DNA of 29,113 nucleotides, taken from Ramicandelaber brevisporus (Eukaryota > Kickxellomycota > Ramicandelaberales > Ramicandelaberaceae). The stretch spans positions 1 to 29,113 of the forward strand of contig MU602917.1 in the NCBI GenBank assembly GCA_025201865.1. Direction: 5' to 3'. The notes beneath the pieces were generated by a model. The model saw only the letters and a list, made by a program, of their open reading frames with translations, had not been told where the DNA came from and did not search any database. The position numbers and the translations under genes were made by a program. This document shows positions 10,051-18,500 of this stretch, in pieces. Numbering within the stretch: position 1 is the first letter of the stretch; each line of letters opens with the position of its first letter.

Positions 10051-10058
10051 GTTAAAAG
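10051..10058. repeat. Right 8-bp target site duplication
   Basis: GTTAAAAG immediately right of the element's CCCTA end, identical to the copy at 9093-9100. Confidence 0.85.
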
Positions 10059-10337
10059 TAAATGAATTAAAAAATAAGGCAAAGTGGTCTGAAATGAAAC
10101 AAGTTAAGCAAAAAAGAGATAAAAATAAAACAGTGCAAGTTAATAAATGATGACTAATTTGGTGGAAAACGGTATATAACTGTGTTAAGGATAACAGGAT
10201 CTATTGTTTGTAGACTAAAAATATATAGAAGGGGAGGATGTGTAGAGCGGATGGTGCTGTGTGAGACAAAAAGTAAATACTAGATCAATATTGGATGACT
10301 GTGTGCATACAAAATCAGTAGTTGGTGTTCTGGCAGA

Positions 10338-12248
10338 TCAGAGACCTTCAAATACAACGGCATCATCCAATGGCGGCTGTGATTCTGTCAATGTGACTCT
10401 CGACGGACGTCTCGTTCCACTGACCGTTCTAATTGCATACTTGCGCAGAATCAGCACCATCATCATCTTCATCTCATGCACCGCAAAGAACCTTCCAGGA
10501 CACGCATTTCTACCACCGCCAAAGTGTCTGAAATCTCTTGACACTGTAGTAGCACTCTTGCGCGGCACATTCACGAACCGATATGGATCGTACTTGAATG
10601 GCTGTGGGTGGATGTCAGGGTTAACGTGGGCATCGGTGGTGACAGAGATGCAGATGCGGCCTTCGGGGACTTGCATGCCGTTCGAGAAGGTGAGGTCTTG
10701 CATTGCGCGACGCATGGGAACAACTTGGAAAGAGTTGGTTCGCATGGTCTCGCGAATACAGGCGTCCAGCAGTGGCATCTTGGTAAAAGTATCGCGGTTG
10801 AGCGGTGGAGAAATGCCGCACGCAGCGTCATAGGTGGAGGCAGCAGAGGAGTTCTGCGAGGGGGATTTGGAAACTGGCGAGGCAGTGGCGGTGGTTGCAT
10901 TGGGTGGAGAGCCAGGACGAGATCCAGAGAGATCAATTGCAGAATCAGACGCTGCCAAATGCTGAAGTGAATCCATACCAGTAGCAGCGATGGCGGTAGT
11001 AGCCGCACCAGCAGCCGCATCGGCAGTTATTTGACCAGTTCCGCTAACATCAACGGACGCAGTAGACACAGTACCAAGCTTGTGCTGTTCTTCAATAATC
11101 GCTTGCATGATGTTAGCGCGACCAGTAGTATCAAAGATCAAATTGGCACCCGTGTTCGCCGTGGTGTGGATCGCTGCAAATACCATTGACATCAACGTGC
11201 GCGAAATCTGGTCGGCTGGTCGCTCATTGCCCTCATCATCCGGCACCTCCAGTAGCGATTGCATAATGTCATGTGGTCTCACAAACTCGACGCCTTGCTC
11301 AAACGCCTCACGGGCTTCGCGACGACGCTTCTCAATCTCTGGCACAACGATGCGCTCAAACACCTCGATGTGGCGCTGGAATCCGCTGAGTCGACGGATC
11401 AAAGGCTTGGTGATGAATTCCGGCAAAACTCGGGCAATTTTCGTACCGCGAGACACGCACACACCCATGTCGATGAAGCTGTCCAAAAGCTCGTCGTTAG
11501 CAGCCAGCTCGTCACCCACCAAGCATGCAGCGCTGGCACGTCCAAACACAAGCTCAACCAGATGCTCAACCTTGCGCACCACCTTGGTCTCACCCTTGGC
11601 AAGCGGGCCAACCTGGCGGTCGAGCTCAAAGGTCATCCACCGCTCCAGGCGCTCGTTAAAAGTGTCGAGGTTATGGTTTGCCTCCAGGCGGATAACGGGA
11701 ACCTGGATCTGATCTTTCCACGCGTCGTAGCCAAACTGCTGGTCGAGCATCAGGAAATGACCAAAGGCGCGCGGGAGCGACAGCAGACGGTCTGGAGCAC
11801 GGACAAACTCATGGTAGAGCTCGGGGCCGATAAACGTGAGGGTTTCGTTGCCGATGCGCAGGTTAAAGGTGCCGGCGTATTGCTGGCGAACACGCAAGAA
11901 GAGGGCGATTGGATCGCGAACCAAATCGAGAGCGTGGCCCAGAATCGGCAGGCCAAATGGCATCATTGGCGGCTCGTTCAGCTTGTAGTCACCGTTGGCG
12001 GCAGAGGGAGTCTTGGAGTCGGGAGTACAGCCGGCGTTGTCGGAAGAGGAAGAGGAGCGAGAGCAAAGGGCAAGAAGGAAGCGAACGACGATGCGGAGCC
12101 ACATTGATGTGACGAATATGGCGGCAACGGATAAAAAGAGTTGGAAGCGAGTAAAAGAGTTGGAGATGGTGATGCCGTGCCACCAAGCGCGCTGGAGGAG
12201 CGACCACTGCATAGTGGATGTGATGGGATGAGCTATATGCTGCCACAT
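10338..12248 (-). CDS. Membrane-anchored cytochrome P450 with an inserted low-complexity segment
   Basis: 636 residues from the ATG at 12246-12248. Microsomal P450s oxidise lipophilic substrates (sterols, fatty acids, secondary metabolites) using electrons from a reductase. Visible: an N-terminal anchor (about 37-62), the Pro-rich hinge leading to PFGLPILGH (97-105), an I-helix with AAIHTT (358-363), K-helix ExxR as ETMR (500-503), a YDPYRF meander motif (553-558) and the haem loop FGGGRNACPG (576-585) with Cys583 as ligand. The AAIHTT form resembles fungal kaurene-oxidase/desaturase-like P450s and CYP51 more than the usual AGxDTT. About 85 Ala/Ser/Thr-rich residues (393-480) are inserted between helices I and K, so the protein is long for a P450 (about 500). 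The frame stays open up to 12698, but the extra sequence is pyrimidine-strand low complexity. ATG 12212 is an alternative start. Confidence 0.88.
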   Translation of the reverse strand: MWQHIAHPITSTMQWSLLQRAWWHGITISNSFTRFQLFLSVAAIFVTSMWLRIVVRFLLALCSRSSSSSDNAGCTPDSKTPSAANGDYKLNEPPMMPFGLPILGHALDLVRDPIALFLRVRQQYAGTFNLRIGNETLTFIGPELYHEFVRAPDRLLSLPRAFGHFLMLDQQFGYDAWKDQIQVPVIRLEANHNLDTFNERLERWMTFELDRQVGPLAKGETKVVRKVEHLVELVFGRASAACLVGDELAANDELLDSFIDMGVCVSRGTKIARVLPEFITKPLIRRLSGFQRHIEVFERIVVPEIEKRRREAREAFEQGVEFVRPHDIMQSLLEVPDDEGNERPADQISRTLMSMVFAAIHTTANTGANLIFDTTGRANIMQAIIEEQHKLGTVSTASVDVSGTGQITADAAAGAATTAIAATGMDSLQHLAASDSAIDLSGSRPGSPPNATTATASPVSKSPSQNSSAASTYDAACGISPPLNRDTFTKMPLLDACIRETMRTNSFQVVPMRRAMQDLTFSNGMQVPEGRICISVTTDAHVNPDIHPQPFKYDPYRFVNVPRKSATTVSRDFRHFGGGRNACPGRFFAVHEMKMMMVLILRKYAIRTVSGTRRPSRVTLTESQPPLDDAVVFEGL

Positions 12249-15200
12249 TGCTGAGTGTGCCAAACAATAGAGGGATAATAAAACAAATAAAGCTAGTATG
12301 GTGAGTGTATCTGAGTACAGAAAAAAGGAAGTGGAAGCAAAAGGAATTGGAGGGGGAAGTTTTGGACAAACAAATATAAAAAAAACACTGGTGATGACGA
12401 TGCGTAGCTGATGTTGTTGATGACGGCAAAAAAAGTAGCCGATTATGCACTTGAATATAAGGAAGGAGAGCTCAATGTGGCTGAAGGAAAGAAAAAAAAT
12501 AGGATAGATAGAAAATAACAACGACCAGCTGTCAGCTATTGAGTGAAGCACAGGAGTGGATGACTGGGTGATCGGCGGATGGATGAAGTGCGCACTAGCT
12601 GCCACACTGGCTAATAAACAAACAGGAGGAATGTGTGGCGATAATAATTGCGGCAAATAAAAAGGAACGAGAAGGAGTAACGACAAAAAGTGGCTCACAG
12701 TGGTACAATAATGAAATAAATGAACGTGAGCAACAAATAGAGAGAAAGAGAGGTAGAGAGAGAGAGGGATGGCGATAGATTGATCAGCCGATGACGATTA
12801 CGCGCTACGAGCGTTCGGATGATGTTCTATTGGTAAAACACTCACTATAGAGAGAAGTGGATGCGATCGGGGGAGTGGCGTCCAACTTGAGCGACGAGAA
12901 GGAACAGATGAGGCACCAGGTGAAATGGAAACGGATGTGTAAATGGATATGGAAGTGTAAACGACGATGAACAAAAAAAAGCGGATGATGTGAAGGAAAT
13001 AGAATAGTCAAGAAGAAAAAAGAGGAATGGGCAACAGTTGGTAGGCAAGGGGGCACAAAACGGACGAGGAGGCCGGCGACAACAAGCCAAGTTATACGAG
13101 TAGCGTGTGAAAGCCTCCCAGGTCAGTCGTGGCTGCGAAACTGCGCTGACACCGCCACCGAAAGCGGAAGTTCTGTTTTTGTTTCTTCTAAAAAAAAAAA
13201 CAAGAACGCGGGAAAGCCACTCAGGAGGCGCCGCTGCGTTACGTAGGAATTGTTGCCGACTTGGCCAAAAGATGTGAGGCGAATATGAATACGACGAAGA
13301 AGCGGAAAAAAGAAGAAGAAGAAAGGCTGAGGAGGAGGTGGTGGTGGAGTTATTTGAAAGGATACCCGGATCAACGGCGAAGTTCCGCTTTGTGTTCAAT
13401 TGTGGCGCAAGGCAAAATATAAATTACTGTGAGAAATAGGACGCCTCTTTAATATGAAACGTGCGTTATAGTTTCCGTGATACAAGGAAGGCAGTCCAAA
13501 CGCAAAATGACGTATGTGGGTGAGCGGGATGCGTTGGCGAGTTGTGAGTATGGAAAGGTACAATATTGTACTGATGAGTGAGCGGATGGATGGATGGATG
13601 GGCAGATGGTGGACAAATGAGCTGAAGATTGCAAATTTGGCGGCTCGGGCTGGATGTGAGTGCGAGGAACTAGCTAGTAGAGTCTCACTTTATATAGTGT
13701 ACAAACCGGCAATGAATGGAGGGCGATGGCGAAGGTGAAGGTGATGGTGATGGTGGATCTGGGTCTTAGAAAGCGAATATGAAACTGCAATTGAAATTGA
13801 AGGAGCGAGGATGGCGTGCGAATGTCGAGTCGAGTTGAGTCGAGTCAAGAAGCAGTTGAGGCAGCTATTTGACGAAGGGGGTCTTCGCACCAGATCCACA
13901 AATGGTGATATTGGCAGAAAAGGAGGATAGCAAAAGAGCGGCAGAGGCGACGAAGGAGGGACGATTAATCAACCCGGCTGGCAAACCTAGTAGGCAAATA
14001 GCCGAGAAAACTGTGGAAAAGTATGTACGTGTGGTTATTGAGAGATGTGGTGGCGATCAAAAAAGGAGTCGATGGATGTCGAGTTGAGCGCTAGTCAGCC
14101 GGCAGATTGGGAGGGCTAGCTAACTAACTAGCTAGTGGGCGAGAAGAAAAGAAAGAAAGAACGAAGGAAAGAACGAAAAAGAGAGAACGAAAAAGAGAGA
14201 GCCCCAATGTGAAGCGAGTCGCTTTGGGCAGAAAGGAGTGGGAGTGCAGTGAATGGGCACCTCTTCGGCGTATTGGCGTGCGAACTTTGAGCAGGGGGAA
14301 GGATGCTCTTGGGCTTGACGTGAATGACAGACTTTAGTCTATGGTGTGGTGAGTACAGGTGTATGGCGCTGGAAACAAAAAAGGATTGAAGTGGAAGAGG
14401 TTGAATGGTTCTATAATGATGTGAGTAGAATGAAGTAAAACCACGGAAAAGAAATTGGAAGGAATCACAGAGATATTTTTGCCGAGATACTTTATACTAT
14501 TTTTTCCACGAGCGTGTACTTGTGCAAGTGTGAATGGCTATTGCCGATCATTGTGAACAAGCATATACACCACCTTGTGATATCCTATTGGTAGTTGCTG
14601 GAGTATACAAGACCGGGGAACCGCTACAGTGAAGTAAATGCTGCAGAGTTGCCTCTCGTTCTTGGCCTCAAATGTCCTTTCAGCCTATCAAATCCATGTT
14701 GCAAACACTAACAGCAGCAGAAAAGCTTATCGCAGTCACTCAGTTGCAGACTTGCACTGACAAAAAGGTCTATTTGCAGAAACATCACTGTCTTCTTCTT
14801 CTTCTTCTGTTTTTTTTTTCTTTCTGTTGCTGCACATCGCAGTCCGACTCGTGGCCGATGTTACACTAACGGGTTCCTTGCTACGTGGTGGCGCCAATTG
14901 GAGCAGCGACGAGTCAAAAACCAGGTCGGAATCAATCTGCCTGTTTCTGCCAGTCAATGCCGAAGCACGCGTTCACAGGGGACCCCACCAACATTCTCCA
15001 GCCCATACAACATCCTCCTCCCTCCCCCAACCGACCAGAGCCTGTAGAAGTGAACATGCAGACGCGCCGCAGAGTGCATACGCCATCAATGTGTAGGTGT
15101 ATTTTTCCACCATACACCTGCTATCTTTGCTGCCATGTCGCGTGGTTCATACACTGCTGCCGCAAGCGTTGTCAACTGAAGGCTTTAATTACATTGCGTC

Positions 15201-16237
15201 TACATACCTGTATGGGTGTATGTGTATGTGCAATTAGTGACTGTTTATCTACCTAGTGCTTTCCATCGGTTCTTCCATCGCTATTACACCATCAGTCGGG
15301 AGCTAATTTCGTCTTGTGCGTCAGGTGCGTCGTGATCGGTTCAGTATAGTCCGATCGGTCCATTCGGTGATGATGGAGAATACCACTCACCCGCGCACCC
15401 ACGTACACGCGCGCGCCAACCATCGAGTTTACAGAAATTCACACGAACCACGTTGTATAACACGGTCACAGCGCGTCTTTCTTTTTTAGTCCACTCGAGG
15501 CGCTCAAGTTCCATTCGTGACACTCCGAAGATGTCTCTCCAGCCCTCGGTAAGCAGAACATATTGAATATGTGAGCTGCACAGCACTGTATGATACAGTA
15601 GAGGGCGTAAATTACATAATCGCGTCTTCCGCTTGTGGCTTGGCTCCAATCTCCCCAGTCTCTCCGAGATTACGTCTATGTCGAGCCATATTTTGCATTC
15701 CACCGATGATTTTTTGGGGGGAGGGAAGGGAAAGGGAGAGGCGGAAGGGGCATTGCGTTTGCACTTTGACGCGCGTTGGCTTATGCTTGAACACCGCTGT
15801 ATGTATCCAGCTTACTGGCAATTGGATGCAATCGCTGCGAGTTACTTTTGACCTGGAGAAGGTGTGCTGGTCAACACAGACGCGTAATACGAGCATCTCA
15901 CTTTAATCATAATCCGATCAACACATACATGGATCAACCATACCTCCAACTTCTGTTACCAACACAGCTATCACCCCCTCGTTCCAGGAGAGAGTGTCGG
16001 TTTAAGAGACCCGTGCCGGTGGCAACACATTACGTGTCTCTTGCAGCCATCTCTATCGCAGCTGACAAAAATGTTTTATCCGTCGGGTAGAAGAAGAGAG
16101 GGGAGCGGGTGGCTATTACGTGTTTTAATAAAATAAATTCCACTTATGAGCTCGGGGCATACTTCCACAGTGGTGTAGCCATGATAAGCTAATTGCGCGT
16201 GTGCGTCCGTTGGTTTTTATTAAAAATAACTCTCCGA
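12249..16237. other. Four-kb region with no supported gene
   Basis: Upstream of the P450 the + strand is strongly A/G-rich to about 14460 (for example GAAGAAGAAGAAAGG near 13310 and AAAGAAAGAACGAAGG near 14150), so any P450 leader would be pyrimidine-rich. From about 14460 to 16237 composition is mixed, with a CTT/T run at 14790-14826 and small palindromes near 15559 and 15584. Open frames of up to about 185 codons exist, but all are low-complexity or lack any recognisable domain. I find no tRNA, rRNA or transposase signature. Small multi-exon or non-coding genes cannot be excluded. Confidence 0.5.
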
Positions 16238-17263
16238 TCATGGAACTAGTCGACAGAGGAAGGCGGCTTTAATTAGAAGTGCTGGGGGGAAAATATATGT
16301 TTTGAAACCGGCGTGAAGCCGGAGATGATTTATAAAACGGATAAACGACGACGCCATTGACTGGTATTGGAAACCATTCAACTTGAACGATTTGGTCATT
16401 TCTGACCGTTGCAACTCCATTCCCAAAGTTGCAACGTTATGATTATTATTGACATCCATCCCAACAATAAAATAATCAGTTACTTTACCAGTGCCAAATC
16501 TGCCATGGCATTCATATTCAGTCAGTTGCTTGATGATTGGAGGGAAATTCAAATCCACAGTCTTTACATCTTCATCCATCAGAGGCAACCAGAAATTGTT
16601 GGAAACTAGCTGGGTGCATCGGGTCAATGCAAAGCCAGCTGCATAAAAGCACTTGATATCGCACGGCTCGTCCATGAAGATCTTGCCGCGCTCGGCTGGT
16701 CCTGGCCTGCCGCCAGCAATCGATGCATACGGACCAACTGCGACCGGCCCAAAGTCAGCTCGGTGCTTGACTGCCAATGCTGCAACGCAGCTGCCACAGA
16801 CACCTTTCTGCTTGCAATAGTCAGAGAACTTCGAGATGGCAACCTTGGCACGCAGGAAGTCGCGCAGCTCAGTTTCTGGATAGAACAACTCGCGCACAAA
16901 GCCAACCGATGCAATGATGACAAGAACAATTGTCCCAATCAAGCCACCTGGATCAACACCATCACTGCGATGCGTCGCGATCAATGTTACGGCAGTTGCA
17001 ATAGCACCAATCAATGCACCATAAAACACCAACAATCACCAGTCCGTGTACAGCTTGAACACACCACGCTCAGGCACCAGACTGAGCATCGTTTTATAAC
17101 CTGGATCGCTTGAATTAGTCGGATGTCCAGTTCGATTGCAAATGTCACAGCCACTGCACATGCTGGAAACAAACGCTGGCTTTGATTTCTCATCCTTCAA
17201 TATTGTCCAGCTACCAATTGTGTGCGGATTCTTCACCGACGGGGTAGTTGGTTCCAGAGAGTT
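16238..17263 (-). pseudogene. Unrecognised two-TM membrane protein interrupted by an in-frame TGA
   Basis: One minus-strand frame runs from 17263 to TAG 16238-16240 with a single internal TGA at 17036-17038. Before the TGA: a CSGCDIC cysteine cluster and a PERGVFKLYTDW segment. After it, in the same frame: two hydrophobic segments (17035-16975 and about 16960-16890), a FYPETELRDFL segment, a CKQKGVCGSC cluster, and a soluble C-terminal part of about 200 residues containing CDIKC, FIVGMDVNNN and PALLIKAAF. There is no ATG near the start of the downstream part, so it is unlikely to be a separate gene. A TGG-to-TGA change (the preceding codon is TGG) would explain it; readthrough, a small intron or a sequence error are alternatives. 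An AATAAA on the coding strand at 16216-16221 fits a 3' end. I do not recognise the family. Confidence 0.5.
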
Positions 17264-17272
17264 CTAGTGGAT

Positions 17273-17297
17273 GTAGTGTAACCGGGAGTTACACTAC
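17273..17297. repeat. Perfect 10-bp hairpin GTAGTGTAAC / GTTACACTAC
   Basis: Two 10-bp arms (17273-17282, 17288-17297) with loop CGGGA. The core GTTACACTA recurs at 14860-14868. The hairpin lies within the proposed intron or spacer between the two parts of the membrane-protein locus. Function unknown. Confidence 0.8.
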
Positions 17298-17423
17298 GCT
17301 TCCTTTCAGTGAACATGTTTAACAGTTACTTAGAAATAACTATAGAATATCATATTAGGAGAGTTTGAATGTTCTGTGCTTGTTATTGGCAGGATCGCAA
17401 ATGATGATCAAATATTTGCTAAC

Positions 17424-17744
17424 CATGTTGCACAATGGTGACTTTGGCGGTTTGTGAATGTAGTTCCGTCTATCCTTTTGTAGAGCACTATCTTTCAGCT
17501 CGGTACTGCCCTTCTGATTATGCAATGAGTCATGCAAGTATCCACCGTGATTTGCTGGGTAGATGTGAACACCGTGGCCACGGTCTTTATAAAATGGAGG
17601 CTTTGGAGGGGTCAGGGCAATTGCGATATTGTCGCTGTTCATGCTCTTGGAGCGAAATGATGTTCCGTGTTCTTTCTTGTATTTGTCCAGTGAGGCTTTG
17701 TAGCGTCTGAGTCGATAGATGTGATTATTATTATCAATATTCAT
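17424..17744 (-). CDS. Possible first exon of the membrane-protein gene
   Basis: A 107-codon segment starts at ATG 17742-17744 and encodes a basic, Asn/Lys/His-rich hydrophilic peptide (for example YRLRRYKASLDKYKKEHG, and HGVHIYPANHGGYLHD). The frame continues as 22 less convincing codons to TAA 17355-17357. A GTTAGC donor after codon 107 and a CCACTAG acceptor at 17264-17270 would remove 160 nt and join it in phase to the frame below. That splice model is inference. It could instead be an independent 129-residue gene or chance. No homology is recognised. Confidence 0.35.
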
Positions 17745-17751
17745 GAGTTAA

Positions 17752-17900
17752 TGGGAGAGAGAGGGAGAGAGAGAGAGACAGCGATGGAAGTAGAGAGGGA
17801 AAGAGAGAGAGAGAAAGAGGGAGAAAGGTAGAGGGGAAGAGGGAATAGATGGTGATGGAAAGACAGAGACAGAGACAGAGAGGGGAGGTGAGTGTATGAG
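17752..17900. repeat. GA-rich imperfect microsatellite
   Basis: GGGAGAGAGAG and AGACAGAGACAGAG type repeats make nearly all of this stretch purine on the + strand. Confidence 0.85.
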
Positions 17901-18390
17901 ACGGATAAAAGGAACCGAAGAGAGGGACAGTTTGTACAAAAGTGTTGGGATTATAAGCCGTTTGTTCAATGGTACAGCAGCATGAACCTCCAGACAATTG
18001 GAGAAGCAAACAAGTACAATGATCTCATCTACTCATTGTACTATTTTTTTATGTCCTAAACCCTGCCCTCGCCACTCAATCCAGACCTCCTCTGAGCACT
18101 TGGTACACAAGCCATCAACCTTTTATAATTTCCGCGGATAAATCGGTTCCTGTGCGACCAATACTCTTAATGTTCTTAATGACCCCACTCCGCCTGCGCT
18201 GATTGGCTCCCCTTTTGTTACTTTATTTTAGCACGCATTATTCGTCCATTTTTGGCTGCCCACACAGGTTTATTCTGGGAACCTCTTCCTCCTTTTCTCC
18301 TCCACTCCACTCCGCATGCACACGAGCTCTCTTTGTGTGTCGTTGTTGTCGTCGACACTGGTCTCTTTGCAAACAACCCTCGAAAAGCAC

Positions 18391-18395
<5 letters not shown>

Positions 18396-18425
<30 letters not shown>
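18396..18425. repeat. (CT)15 microsatellite in the RhoGAP leader
   Basis: Pure CT dinucleotide run about 75 bp before the RhoGAP start codon, followed by another short CTCTCTCT block at 18431-18440. Confidence 0.9.
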
Positions 18426-18428
<3 letters not shown>

Positions 18429-18500
18429 TACTCTCTCTCTGCAACAAAGAAAGAAGACTAACCTTGCCTGCGCGTGTACTCACACTTTCTCTCGACAGTG

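Larger units (their letters stand above)
17745..18500. promoter_or_regulatory. Divergent spacer upstream of the RhoGAP gene
   Basis: About 755 bp. The left part is a GA-rich microsatellite (17752-17900). 17900-18390 has mixed composition and probably holds the RhoGAP promoter. Then a (CT)15 run and CT-rich leader follow. TTTCTCTCGACAG directly before ATGATG (18501) looks like a 3' splice site, so a 5'-UTR intron is possible. Confidence 0.45.

Noticed and set aside
12249-12698. 150-codon N-terminal extension of the P450 frame
   Set aside because: The extension is hydrophobic low-complexity sequence from a CT-rich strand. P450s normally start shortly before the membrane anchor, and good ATGs exist at 12248 and 12212. 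A longer start is not impossible.
12845-13399. 184-codon minus-strand frame with Phe- and Pro-rich runs
   Set aside because: It lies within the purine-biased region, where long minus-strand frames are expected by composition; no domain is visible.
14112-14136. CTAGCTAACTAACTAGCTAG palindromic patch
   Set aside because: The true stem is only about 6 bp with repetitive CTAG words; no pairing partner or element boundary is evident.
14858-14900. Possible LTR end plus primer-binding site (TGTTACA... TGGTGGCGCC)
   Set aside because: There is some resemblance to an initiator-tRNA primer site, but no second LTR, no polypurine tract and no gag-pol frame nearby, so I cannot support an LTR element.
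15527-15560. Short ATG exon followed by a GTAAGC donor-like site (MSLQPS then GTAAGC)
   Set aside because: No convincing downstream exon could be found; a six-codon match to a donor consensus is weak evidence.
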